Assembly (NCBI GenBank): GCA_036822015.1
Contig: DAISIL010000004.1
Location: forward strand, 39,704 to 103,703
DNA length: 64,000 nucleotides
Source of the DNA: DAISIL01 sp036822015
GTDB lineage: Bacteria > Bacteroidota > Bacteroidia > Cytophagales > Bernardetiaceae
Direction: 5' to 3'
Made by a program: the position numbers and the translations under genes. This document shows, one piece after another, positions 43,676-52,275 of this stretch (positions are counted from its first letter, which is position 1; each line of letters begins with the position of its first letter). The notes below the pieces were generated by a model, which saw nothing but the letters and a program-made list of their open reading frames with translations, ran no database searches and was not told the origin of the DNA.

Positions 43676-46600
43676 TCTGGCTGCCCTGGTTGTGTTTCTC
43701 CACCTCAATCCCGTCTTTGACCCACTCTTTGAGTTCGCTGACATGGGAGATAATCCCGACAAGGCGATGACCGCCCTCGAGTTGGCAGAGGGTATCGAAG
43801 GCTCGGCTTAGGGTTTCGGGGTCGAGGGAGCCAAAGCCCTCGTCGATGAAGAGGGTTTCGAGGCGATTGAAACGTCCGCTGGCCTGTTGGGTAACCGTAT
43901 CAGCCAACCCGAGGGCTAAGGCCAGAGAGGTGATGAAGGTCTCTCCGCCGGAGAGGTTTTGGGTGGGTCGTCCGGTGTTCGTGAAGTGATCCCAGATTTG
44001 TAGATCAAGCCCTGTTTTTCTGTTGCCGGAGGTCTCGTGTGGGTCTTGTCGTTGAATTTCAAAACGTTGATTAGAAAGCACTTGTAGGCGTTGGTTGGCG
44101 TAGATCAAGACTTGATCGAGCAGAAAGCGGAGCGCAAAACTTTGGAAGGTCTGCTGGGCGATACCTTTGTAGGTGCCGTTGGCAAGCTGGGCCAGTTCGT
44201 CGTAGGGCTGGAGGCGTAGGTTGTGCTGCTGGAGGTCTTGGGTGAGGTCTTGGATACGCTGGATTTTTTTCTGCTGGCTTTGTCGCCGCTCTTCGGTGGC
44301 TGCGGCTTCCCGCTGGAGGTCTTGGTAGCTTTGTTGGGCGGCTAGCTCTTGGCGGCGGTACTCGTCGAGTATGGGTGGGTCGATGCCCTGGAGCTTTTGT
44401 TGGAGGTCTTGGAGGGTGTGTTCCAGGTCGCGTTTGGTCTGCTGCCAGGTCTGGACACGCTGCTCGAGCTGCTGAATCTCTTGGGAGGAGCGCAGGGCCT
44501 GATGCGCCGCCGTAGCGTTCGTGAATCCGAGCTGTCGGGCTTGGCTTTCGAGGTCTCGGATGCCTTGCTCGCGTTCGGTTTGGAGGTTTTGGAGCTGCTG
44601 ATCTTGGAGGCGGTGGTTGGTTTGTGCGTCTTGGTAGGCTTGCTGGGCTTGGTCGTGGTGGTGTCGGGCTTGGTCGGCTTGCTGCTGGATTTTTTGTTGT
44701 TCGCTTTGTTTTTCGTGGATGTATTGTTCGATTTTTTGGAGGGAATCAAATGCAGAGAGCCGCTCTTGAAGGTCTTCGAGGCGTGCCTGGAGGGCGGCCT
44801 GCTGCTGCTGCTGAGCTTGGAGTTGGGCTTGGAGTTGCTGGCTTTCGTCGAGATGGTGCTGAAGCTGGGCTTCGCACTTTTGGAGGTTTTGTTGGAGGGC
44901 TTTGGATTCGTCTTGGGCTTGTGTGGCTTGCTGATGGGCTGTTTTGAGTTGTTGGAGTTGTTGGGCAAAGTCATCGGGAATCTGCCCGATCCGTTGCTGG
45001 AGGGTGGAGATGTCGCGTTGGTGTTGTTGGTGGGCAAGCTCGGTGTTTTGGTATTGGAGGTCGGCGTTTTGGACGCGCTGCTGGGCGTTTTGGTAGTCCT
45101 GCTTAGCCACTTGATAGCTTTGGTCGGGGATAAAGTCCTCGTTGGGTTGAGCGATTTGAGGGTGTTCGGTGGACCCGCATACGGGGCAGGGGCTATCGGG
45201 TTTTTGGCGGAGGGTCTCTCCCAGACGTGCGGCTTGGCTGCGTATCCAGCGGGCTTCGGTGTCGTTGAGTTGGGTTCGGCACTGATCGAGGTCTTGGAGT
45301 GCCTGGTTGAGGGCTTGCTGGTCTTTGGTGCGTTGGTATTGGATTTTATCTTGTTGATCTTGAAGTTTTTGGAGGGCTTGGATGTCTTGATTTTGCTGCG
45401 CGTATTGCTGGAGTTGTAGGGCGAGGGTGGGTTGCTGTTGGGCAAGTTGGCGAGCTTGCTCGTAGGCGTGCTGGGCTTGTTGGTGTTGTTGTTGGGCTTT
45501 TTGGAGGTCTTCCTGGCAGATGCGGTATTGGTTGTGGAGGTCTTGGACTTTTTGTTGGAGGGCTTGGGCTTGTTCTTGGGTTTGTTTGAGTTTTTGGTAA
45601 TCGGGGAGCTGGGCTTGTGCTTTGGTGATAGCTTCCTGGAGCTGGGGCAGTTGTTGTTCCTGCTCTTGGGCGGCTTGTCGTTTTTGGGTGGCTTGTTGGT
45701 ACTGCTGTTGGGCTTGTTGGAGGGTTTGTTGGAGGGTTTGTTGTTGGTGTTGGAGGGCTTGGATTTTTTCTTTTTGTTCTTTGAGTCGATCAAAGGTATT
45801 TCGGAGACGTTCGGCTTTCTGGGCGGCCTGGGCTTGGTTTTGGCAAGTCTCGATGGCTACTGCCTGGCTAAGATGGGTCTGATAGGTGGCCTGGGTCTGG
45901 GCTTGCTGGGCAAAGTATTCGCTTTGCGCCTCGGCGGTGGTACGCGCCTGTATGGCTTGTTTGTAGGCGGCTTCGGCTTGGGGAAGTTGCTGTTGTAGGC
46001 TTTGCAGGCGGGCTTGGTCTTGTCTGTGCTGCTCTTGGAGGTCTTCTAAGGTTTGCTCGCTGGTCTCGATATGAAGGCGTGTCTGGACGGCATCGCGCTC
46101 GGCTTTCAGGCTTTGGGCGCGTTCCTTGAGCTGCTGGGCGATCTTCTGGAAGAGGTCTTGCCCGAAGAGCTTTTGGAGGGTCTGCTCACGGTCGGCGTTA
46201 TTGCTGGTCAAGAACTCCTGAAAGGCTCCCTGCGGCAAGATGACCACCTGCCGAAACTGTTTTTCGTTGAAACCCAGCAGGGCTTCGATGTGGGGATTGA
46301 TGAGGGAGGTCTTCGTGAGGGCCTCCTCCATCGGCTGGAGATCAGGGGAAACACGACGATACCACTGGCTTGGGGTCAGTCCCTCGGCGCGTGGCTTGGG
46401 CGTTTCTTCTCGGATCACTTCGTGGTACTGCGCCCCCACCCGAAACACAAAGCGCACCCGGGTACTGCGCTTATCTCGGACGTGATGCGAACGGATGTCC
46501 TTGCGCCCGTTGGTGGTTTTGCCGTAGAGGGCATAGCAGATGGCATCAAAGATCGTCGTCTTGCCTGCACCCGTAGGCCCACAGATCAGGAAGAGGTCTT

Positions 46601-46682
46601 TGCCTTCAAAGTCTCTAAAATCAATCGTTTGCGGGTCAGCAAAAGCCAGAAAGGCTTGAATTTCAAGCAGGATGGGTTTCAT
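43602..46682 (-). CDS. sbcC: Exonuclease subunit SbcC (SMC-like ATPase)
   Basis: 1026 residues from the ATG at 46682; the frame extends to 46760 but the start MKPILLEIQAFLAF is the family's. Partner of SbcD in a double-strand nuclease that opens DNA hairpins. Walker A FLICGPTGAGKTTIFDAI near residue 35, then two coiled-coil arms, with a zinc-hook CPVCGSTEHPQI near 500. The C-terminal ATPase has LSGGETFITSLALALGLAD and FIDEGFGSLDPETL. The arms are exceptionally rich in Gln (QQQ runs) and Ala. sbcD is not in the window. The final 24 codons overlap the end of the symporter gene on the other strand. The start overlaps queD by 20 bases. Confidence 0.93.
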   Translation of the reverse strand: MKPILLEIQAFLAFADPQTIDFRDFEGKDLFLICGPTGAGKTTIFDAICYALYGKTTNGRKDIRSHHVRDKRSTRVRFVFRVGAQYHEVIREETPKPRAEGLTPSQWYRRVSPDLQPMEEALTKTSLINPHIEALLGFNEKQFRQVVILPQGAFQEFLTSNNADREQTLQKLFGQDLFQKIAQQLKERAQSLKAERDAVQTRLHIETSEQTLEDLQEQHRQDQARLQSLQQQLPQAEAAYKQAIQARTTAEAQSEYFAQQAQTQATYQTHLSQAVAIETCQNQAQAAQKAERLRNTFDRLKEQKEKIQALQHQQQTLQQTLQQAQQQYQQATQKRQAAQEQEQQLPQLQEAITKAQAQLPDYQKLKQTQEQAQALQQKVQDLHNQYRICQEDLQKAQQQHQQAQHAYEQARQLAQQQPTLALQLQQYAQQNQDIQALQKLQDQQDKIQYQRTKDQQALNQALQDLDQCRTQLNDTEARWIRSQAARLGETLRQKPDSPCPVCGSTEHPQIAQPNEDFIPDQSYQVAKQDYQNAQQRVQNADLQYQNTELAHQQHQRDISTLQQRIGQIPDDFAQQLQQLKTAHQQATQAQDESKALQQNLQKCEAQLQHHLDESQQLQAQLQAQQQQQAALQARLEDLQERLSAFDSLQKIEQYIHEKQSEQQKIQQQADQARHHHDQAQQAYQDAQTNHRLQDQQLQNLQTEREQGIRDLESQARQLGFTNATAAHQALRSSQEIQQLEQRVQTWQQTKRDLEHTLQDLQQKLQGIDPPILDEYRRQELAAQQSYQDLQREAAATEERRQSQQKKIQRIQDLTQDLQQHNLRLQPYDELAQLANGTYKGIAQQTFQSFALRFLLDQVLIYANQRLQVLSNQRFEIQRQDPHETSGNRKTGLDLQIWDHFTNTGRPTQNLSGGETFITSLALALGLADTVTQQASGRFNRLETLFIDEGFGSLDPETLSRAFDTLCQLEGGHRLVGIISHVSELKEWVKDGIEVEKHNQGSQIKKRHPLAAVGSGPTPKLPRAGNR

Positions 46683-47109
46683 GGGGTCGGGGGCCACTAT
46701 ATTCAACAAAATTTTTGGCGGTCTCGTATAGTTCGAGCTTATGCAGGACAGCCCGTCCACCAGAAGCCTCCTGGATGAGCGGATACAGGATGTCCCAGAA
46801 AGCCATCACGATCACCTCACAGCTCGGGATTTTGCCCGCCAAAAAAGGCACCTCTTCGTTGAGGTATTTTCCATCGACGGCAGCGATGATATGCTCCCGA
46901 ATCAGTTGCCCCAGTACTTTGAGGTCGATTACACAACCCGTTTCGGGGTCGGGCAGGCCGCCTACCTTCGTGATGAGCGTGAAGTTATGGCCATGCCCGT
47001 TGGGGTTAGAACAGATACCAAATCTTGCGGCGTTGGTGGCTCCACTCCAATCGGCGTTGTAGAGCCGATGCGCTGCGCTAAAGTGTTCTTTCCGACACAC
47101 ATACACCAT
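46663..47109 (-). CDS. queD: 6-carboxytetrahydropterin synthase-type protein (QueD/PTPS family)
   Basis: 148 residues. Zinc-dependent; in queuosine synthesis it makes 6-carboxy-5,6,7,8-tetrahydropterin. Zinc His residues in EHFSAAHRL and PNGHGHNF, catalytic Cys in GICSNPNGHGHN, then the active-site Asp/Glu in VIDLKVLGQLI and LHKLELYETAKNF. A tetrahydrobiopterin role cannot be fully excluded, but queA is also in the window. Sits between the PASTA protein gene (3 bases after its stop) and sbcC. Confidence 0.92.
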   Translation of the reverse strand: MVYVCRKEHFSAAHRLYNADWSGATNAARFGICSNPNGHGHNFTLITKVGGLPDPETGCVIDLKVLGQLIREHIIAAVDGKYLNEEVPFLAGKIPSCEVIVMAFWDILYPLIQEASGGRAVLHKLELYETAKNFVEYSGPRPHETHPA

Positions 47110-47112
47110 AAG

Positions 47113-47985
47113 CTATTCTTCTTCTTCTTTGTAATGGCTAATCACCCAAATATCTATCGTCTCACCCACGGAAATCTTGGCGTTGTTCTCTGCCGACGGC
47201 TCCTGACGCACAACCTGGTGCAAGGGACGCGCCAGATCATAAACAAAATTTACTTGCCCTACGTTGAGACCGCTACCCAGGATGACAAACTCGGCTTCCT
47301 CCCAATCGCGGCCCACCACTTTGGGTACCAAAAACTTACTGTTGCGGTCTTCGCCGCTCCCTACTTTGATGTCGATTTTGGCCCCTTCGGGAACCATAAA
47401 ACCGCGTTTGAGCGATTCCTCACTGATGCGCTTGCCCTGATACCAGATTTCTTGTACGGCGTTTTTGTCGGGGCTGGGGATCATCGTGATCTTCCCGATG
47501 GCGAGCTTGGCCTGCTGGAGTTCGTTTTGAGCCGTTTTGGCAGAATAGCCCAAGAAGTTGGGAACCTGCGTCAGCGGAGGCTTTTCAGCATTGATGGTCA
47601 AGTAGATACGACGATTGACCTTAACGGCGGCGTTGGAGAGCGGCGTTTGTCGGATGACACTCAAAGGGGGGTAGGTGGTGTTGTAGCTCGTATCGGCGAT
47701 CTGGTAGCGGAAGTTGCGGGCGGCCAGGAAGCCATCCACCTCCTCGAGGGGCATCCCGATCAGGTTCGGGACGTAATGCTGCTCCCCATGGTTGGTAACC
47801 CGTGGCAGATGCACATAAAAAAACACAAACAAGATCACCGAAAAGATCAAGCCCATCAGCAGGAGGTTCAAAGCCAGTGCCAGCCAGGAGTTGCCCCAAA
47901 GGCTTACCTTCGTTTGGTTTTGCCAAAACTGGCTCAACAGGCTACCCAGTTGCTTGATTTTGGCTTTGATCGTTGCGCTATCCAC
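47113..47985 (-). CDS. PASTA-repeat membrane protein, no kinase domain
   Basis: 290 residues. GTG at 47985 is chosen because it follows the ddl stop by 8 bases; the frame stays open to 48150, inside ddl, with only a TTG there. A cytoplasmic stretch of about 25 residues is followed by one TM helix (WLALALNLLLMGLIFSVILF) and three PASTA domains: VPNLIGMPLEEVDGFL, VPNFLGYSAKTAQNEL and VPKVVGRDWEEAEFVI. PASTA modules bind peptidoglycan or muropeptides and usually belong to Ser/Thr kinases or penicillin-binding proteins. Located directly behind ddl, pointing to cell-wall sensing or scaffolding. Confidence 0.85.
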   Translation of the reverse strand: MDSATIKAKIKQLGSLLSQFWQNQTKVSLWGNSWLALALNLLLMGLIFSVILFVFFYVHLPRVTNHGEQHYVPNLIGMPLEEVDGFLAARNFRYQIADTSYNTTYPPLSVIRQTPLSNAAVKVNRRIYLTINAEKPPLTQVPNFLGYSAKTAQNELQQAKLAIGKITMIPSPDKNAVQEIWYQGKRISEESLKRGFMVPEGAKIDIKVGSGEDRNSKFLVPKVVGRDWEEAEFVILGSGLNVGQVNFVYDLARPLHQVVRQEPSAENNAKISVGETIDIWVISHYKEEEE

Positions 47986-47993
47986 GGTTGAGT

Positions 47994-49862
47994 TTAGGCT
48001 TCGTGATACATAATCCCGACTTTCTCGAGGTCTTTGCGGAGCTGGAGGCTTAGTTGTCCACCCTCCGAGACGGGCATATACGCGCTGTCTCCGAGTTGGG
48101 TCAGGTCTTGTACGCTTAATTTCTTCGGCAAAGGTAAGAAATTTGGACAAAACTTCTCCACGATGGCGCGGGTGCGGGCGCGGGTGCGCTCTACCACGGG
48201 TGCAGGAGCAGTTTCGAGGTCTTGGACAATATCTCGGATGCTGGCCTTGAGCAAAAAGTTGATCGGCAACTGATAGAGTTGATACTGCTGGTGAGCCGTC
48301 TGTTGCACAAAAACCAGGTGCGGGAGCGTACCGTGGTTGGCGGCCAGTTGGGTGTAAAGTGTTCGGGCTTCACGCAGGGCCAGGATACTCAAATCGCCAT
48401 AGGAGGGAACCAGGATGATGCGCGTTTGTCGCTGCCCCTGCTCGGCGTGTTTGCGGGCCAGCCGCTGGTCGAGTTGGTGCATGAGGTGGCGCAGGTGATA
48501 GGGACGCTTTCCGGCCGAGATGCGTTCGGAGAGGGAGGTATGCACCAGGTAAGTCAAAAAACCCGTGGGGTCAAGTCCGATCTCGGCCGCCTGCCGAAAG
48601 ATCAGGGAGGTCGGCGACATGCCCGGAATCGTGTTGGTGTCGATCAGGATAACCTTTCCTTCGGGGGTCAAGAAACCATCAATGCGGACACAGACGCTGT
48701 ACCGAAAATGCTGAAAATGCGCCTCACAACAAGCCTGAATCTGGGCAATCTGTGCATCGGAGGCATTCATGGGGAGTTTTTTCTCGATGGTTGTTTTGTA
48801 TTTGGCCGCAAAGTCAAAGCCCTGATCCGAAGGCGGGATGATCTCCGTGGGCGGCAAGGCTACGGGCTTGCCCTCGTGATCCTGGATAACGCCACAAGAA
48901 AACTCCTGACCTTCAATGGCTTGCTCAAAGAGGATTTTCTCTTCGCTATCCATGGCCGAGAGGAACGCATTTTTGGTGGCATAGGTAAAAAAATCATCGA
49001 GCTTGGCGATCAAGTCGTCGGGGTGATGAAAGATGATCTCCCCCGTTTGTTGTCCGAGCAAGGGACTATCCAGAAAGACCACTGGCATCCCGATCTCTTG
49101 GTCGAGTTCGATCAGGGCAGCGACATAGCGTTTTTTCTCGGCTTTGGTGAGGCTTTGCCAAAACTCTTTTTTGACCTCTTTCATGAACATACAGCGATGG
49201 ACAGCATCGGTGAACATCTCCAGGTCGTCTTTTCGTAGGATACTCACCCCAATAGAAGAGCCTTGATAGGGCGCCTTAATGACCAGAGGCAATCCCAGAT
49301 CGGCTTTGAGGGTAGCAAAAAGCTCGGCTTTGTCGGCGAGCATCCAGTCGTTTTTGGAGATGACCCGGTGCGGGTGTCCTTGCTCCAGTTCGCGTTGGAG
49401 TTCTTTGTTGATGCTGATGGAGGAGGCCAGGATGCTACATCCCGAGTAGGGGACGTTGTACCACTCGAGTAGCCCCTGCAAAGTGCCATCTTCGCCGTAA
49501 GGGCCATGCAAGACGAGCAGGGCAAAGTCAAAGTGATCGAGAAAATACCGGGGGTCTAGGCGTGTGCCGATCTTGTTCATCAACTCAATGCGCTGGCTCT
49601 CATCAAGGTCAGTGATGGCCTCCATATAGAGGTTGTAATGCTGAAACCGCTCGGGCAAAGACTGCCGTGAGGGATAAAAAGACCGGATGTTATCGCGCTC
49701 CAAAAACCGGACATCGAGTTTGATGAAGTTTCCTAATCCATCCACAAAGACGGGAACAGGCTCAAACAATGAACGATCAAGGGAGGCAAAAACCGTTTTG
49801 GCTCCCGCAAAGGAGACCTCGCGCTCCCGTGAAAGTCCCCCGAAAAAAATTCCTACACGCAT
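47994..49862 (-). CDS. ddl: D-alanine--D-alanine ligase, extended form
   Basis: 622 residues, nearly twice the usual 310-370. The ATP-grasp core is intact: VGIFFGGLSREREVSFAGA, LHGPYGEDGTLQGLLEW, YSGCSILASSISINKELQ, KAPYQGSSIGVSIL (GSS loop), CVRIDGFLTPEGKVILIDTN, and NTIPGMSPTSL. An insertion of roughly 90 residues lies between the GSS loop and the second half of the core (region of EVKKEFWQSLTKAEKKRYV). The C-terminus carries about 185 extra residues after the core, with a Rossmann-like start RIILVPSYGDLSILALREAR. It makes the D-Ala-D-Ala dipeptide for peptidoglycan; the extension's role is unknown. First gene of the ddl - PASTA - queD - sbcC string. Confidence 0.88.
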   Translation of the reverse strand: MRVGIFFGGLSREREVSFAGAKTVFASLDRSLFEPVPVFVDGLGNFIKLDVRFLERDNIRSFYPSRQSLPERFQHYNLYMEAITDLDESQRIELMNKIGTRLDPRYFLDHFDFALLVLHGPYGEDGTLQGLLEWYNVPYSGCSILASSISINKELQRELEQGHPHRVISKNDWMLADKAELFATLKADLGLPLVIKAPYQGSSIGVSILRKDDLEMFTDAVHRCMFMKEVKKEFWQSLTKAEKKRYVAALIELDQEIGMPVVFLDSPLLGQQTGEIIFHHPDDLIAKLDDFFTYATKNAFLSAMDSEEKILFEQAIEGQEFSCGVIQDHEGKPVALPPTEIIPPSDQGFDFAAKYKTTIEKKLPMNASDAQIAQIQACCEAHFQHFRYSVCVRIDGFLTPEGKVILIDTNTIPGMSPTSLIFRQAAEIGLDPTGFLTYLVHTSLSERISAGKRPYHLRHLMHQLDQRLARKHAEQGQRQTRIILVPSYGDLSILALREARTLYTQLAANHGTLPHLVFVQQTAHQQYQLYQLPINFLLKASIRDIVQDLETAPAPVVERTRARTRAIVEKFCPNFLPLPKKLSVQDLTQLGDSAYMPVSEGGQLSLQLRKDLEKVGIMYHEA

Positions 49863-49949
49863 ACGTTGGCTGGCTTTATTGGCTCAAAAGACGAAGATAG
49901 AAATATTTTTGCGAAACCACGCAAACGCACCAAAAAGTAGGACGGCGGC

Positions 49950-49979
49950 TTGTCGTCTGCATTTTTTTTGTTAGTATTG
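49950..49979 (+). promoter_or_regulatory. Candidate promoter for the biotin carrier gene
   Basis: TTG at 49950-49952 and TAGTATTG at 49972-49979 (7 of 8 defining positions of TAnnTTTG) with about 19 bases between, 23 bases before the ATG at 50003. Confidence 0.4.
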
Positions 49980-50002
49980 TTCAAATAAACTAAGCATACT
50001 AT

Positions 50003-50512
50003 ATGATCCAGATTACGGCTGCCCACGGCAAAACCTACACCCTACACCTCAAAGAAAAGGGCTTTATCCTTGACGATCAAGGCAATCAGGTACACACCTG
50101 GGACTTGGTCGCTCAAAATACCCACCGCTACCACGCCATTTTTCAGGGCAGATCGTATAGCCTCGAGATGGTGCGTGCCGATCGGGATACCAAAACTTTC
50201 GAGGTAACCGTAAACGGACGACCTTACACCCTGACAGCCAAAGACCGCTTCGATCTCCTGCTCGAAAAACTAGGCATGGACAAAGCCACCGCCAACACCC
50301 TCGATGACCTCAAAGCCCCCATGCCCGGGCTAGTACTTGACGTGCTGGTAAAAGCAGGGGATACCGTAGTGGCAGGCGACAAACTGATCGTTTTGGAGGC
50401 AATGAAAATGGAAAATATCCTTAAAGCCACCGCCCCTGCACGTATCCAGTCCGTCAAAGTCGCCAAAGGCGATAACGTGCAAAAAGCACAAGTGATGATT
50501 TTGTTTGAATAA
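50003..50512 (+). CDS. Biotin carboxyl carrier protein domain
   Basis: 169 residues. Residues 1-90 form a beta-rich N-terminal part with an unstructured linker, and the biotinyl domain follows (about 100-169): LKAPMPGLVLDVLVKAGDTV, then the biotinylated Lys in VLEAMKMENILKA, and DNVQKAQVMILFE. Such short carriers belong to acetyl-, propionyl- or pyruvate-type carboxylases; no carboxylase gene is adjacent. The stop lies 10 bases before the mechanosensitive channel gene. Confidence 0.92.
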   Translation: MIQITAAHGKTYTLHLKEKGFILDDQGNQVHTWDLVAQNTHRYHAIFQGRSYSLEMVRADRDTKTFEVTVNGRPYTLTAKDRFDLLLEKLGMDKATANTLDDLKAPMPGLVLDVLVKAGDTVVAGDKLIVLEAMKMENILKATAPARIQSVKVAKGDNVQKAQVMILFE

Positions 50513-50522
50513 CTCCCAGCAG

Positions 50523-52202
50523 ATGATGCGATGTCCTTTTGTTTTTGTTGTTTTTGTTTTTCTGATGGCGGGGGTGGTTTTTCTTGTGCCTGCCCAAGAC
50601 CGCAAGGCGCGTCCGCAGCTAAGCACGCCCCAGCAGACGGTACGCACCCACTTGCTTTTTTTGCAAGCCGATTACCAAAAAAGCGAAGAAGCGCAAAAGT
50701 ACCTCAACTACTCCATCAAAGCCCTCCGCAATCCGCGCCTTGATCCGGCCACGATCCAAGACCTACCCGAGCTAGCCCTCCAACTCAAAGAAATCTACGA
50801 CGGACTGGGCGTGTATATCGAAGTCGATCAAGTGCCGGATACCAACAACTACCGCGATACACTCCGCCAAAACCGCTCCGAGTACGTGGTCATGGTCGCC
50901 TTGGGGCAGGAGATGTACCTCGAAAAAGTGGGCGCGTACTGGTACTATTCCGTTGAGTCCATCAAGTCTATTCCGCTGCTGCACGCCCAAATCTACGTCG
51001 TCAATCTATCCCAACTCTTGCGTAACTTGGGCGTACCTTTGTCGTGGGAAAAGCCAGCTAAAATACTGGTTTTCTTTCTCTTAACCTTGCTTACCTATGG
51101 GTTTCTTTCGCTGCTCTTCAATCGGTTTTTGGTGCGGCTAGCCAAGCGGCTGGGCTATCTCGAGATCATCAAACGGTATATCGCCCCCCTTGCCCGTCCG
51201 GCATCCATCTTCCTAACCCTGCTGCTGATGAACCTGCTGCTGCCCTCCCTGGGTATCCCGCCCAAACCAGCAGCCGTGATTTTGTTGGGCTTTCGGTTCT
51301 TGATTCCGCTTTTTGGTATCCTGATGGTGTATCGCCTGGTTATCATCGCCGGGGAGGTCTTTACGCGCCTGGCCAGCCGAACAGAGACCACCCTGGACGA
51401 TCAACTGGTTCCACTCCTGACCAAGACCCTCAAAGTAGCCGTTGTCATCCTTGGAGGTTTATTGATTTTGCAAGAAATAGGCATTGATACGGATCGCTTC
51501 TGGACGGGTATCTCCATCGGTGGTCTGGCTTTCGCCTTGGCGGCACAAGATACAATCAAAAACTTTTTTGGGTCGATTATGATCTTTGTCGATCGTCCGT
51601 TTCAAATCGGTGATTGGATCATCAGCGGAGAAATCAACGGCACGGTAGAGGAGATCGGCTTTCGCTCTACGCGGGTGCGCACCTTTGAGGATGCCGTAAC
51701 TTCTGTCCCCAACGGTCGCCTGGCCGATGCCACCATCCAAAACATGGGACAACGCCGGAGCCGACGCTTTCGGATGCACATCGCGCTCACCTACGATACC
51801 CCCCCGCACGTCATGGAAGCCTACATCTGGGGGCTGCGCAAGCTGGCCGACGAACATCCGAGCATCATACCGGGTACGCATCGGGTCTATTTTAATCAGA
51901 TGGGCGACTTCTCGCTCAACATCCTTTTTCAGGTCTTCTTGCACGTCAAGGACTTTGACCACGAACTGATCGCTAAGGAAGAACTACTCCTGGCCTTCTT
52001 GCATCTGGCCCAACGCCTCGGCGTGCGCTTTGCCTTCCCGACCAGCACCATCCACGTCGAAGAAATACCCGGGCAGGAATCACTGACCCCCAGTTATGGC
52101 CAGACCTCGGCCGAGTTTGAGCAAAAAGCCCGAGCTTTCTTTCAGGAGTACGCCGTTCGGCATCGGAGTAAAGAAGAAATCGACAAAAAAGCCAGTCAAT
52201 GA
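50523..52202 (+). CDS. MscS-type mechanosensitive channel, large form
   Basis: 559 residues from the ATG at 50523; a TTG at 50505 overlaps the carrier gene. A signal or anchor helix (PFVFVVFVFLMAGVVFLV) is followed by about 150 periplasmic residues, then several TM helices (about 180-320) and the MscS core: GGLAFALAAQDTIKNFFGSIMI (read in parts), the pore-lining Gly/Ala helix, IFVDRPFQIGDWI, FRSTRVRTFEDAVTSVPNGRLA (in parts), and the beta/alpha domain ending near 520. It releases osmolytes on hypo-osmotic shock. Organised as in YnaI/MscM-type proteins with extra TMs. Confidence 0.9.
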   Translation: MMRCPFVFVVFVFLMAGVVFLVPAQDRKARPQLSTPQQTVRTHLLFLQADYQKSEEAQKYLNYSIKALRNPRLDPATIQDLPELALQLKEIYDGLGVYIEVDQVPDTNNYRDTLRQNRSEYVVMVALGQEMYLEKVGAYWYYSVESIKSIPLLHAQIYVVNLSQLLRNLGVPLSWEKPAKILVFFLLTLLTYGFLSLLFNRFLVRLAKRLGYLEIIKRYIAPLARPASIFLTLLLMNLLLPSLGIPPKPAAVILLGFRFLIPLFGILMVYRLVIIAGEVFTRLASRTETTLDDQLVPLLTKTLKVAVVILGGLLILQEIGIDTDRFWTGISIGGLAFALAAQDTIKNFFGSIMIFVDRPFQIGDWIISGEINGTVEEIGFRSTRVRTFEDAVTSVPNGRLADATIQNMGQRRSRRFRMHIALTYDTPPHVMEAYIWGLRKLADEHPSIIPGTHRVYFNQMGDFSLNILFQVFLHVKDFDHELIAKEELLLAFLHLAQRLGVRFAFPTSTIHVEEIPGQESLTPSYGQTSAEFEQKARAFFQEYAVRHRSKEEIDKKASQ

Positions 52203-52225
52203 CCCACCAACGACGAACTCGGAAT

Positions 52226-52233
52226 TAACTTTG
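52226..52233 (+). promoter_or_regulatory. -7 promoter element for the CAP-SPOR gene
   Basis: TAACTTTG exactly matches TAnnTTTG, 42 bases before the ATG at 52276. Confidence 0.5.
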
Positions 52234-52275
52234 CTTAGATAACCAGAAGATCATCTATCGTTTTTTCTGTTCTCT

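Noticed and set aside
44342..45793. 483-codon minus-strand frame rich in Ser, Lys, Asn and Pro inside sbcC
   Set aside because: A shifted frame of the same Gln-rich repeats; composition is low-complexity and no start or family motif is seen.
44349..45998. Long plus-strand open frames (356 and 188 codons) opposite sbcC
   Set aside because: They are antisense to the Gln-rich coiled coil: CAG/CAA codons read as CTG/TTG on the other strand, giving artificial Leu-rich frames without domain features.
47986..48150. Longer start for the PASTA protein inside ddl
   Set aside because: It would overlap ddl by about 157 bases and use a TTG; the GTG 8 bases after the ddl stop gives a normal short cytoplasmic N-terminus.
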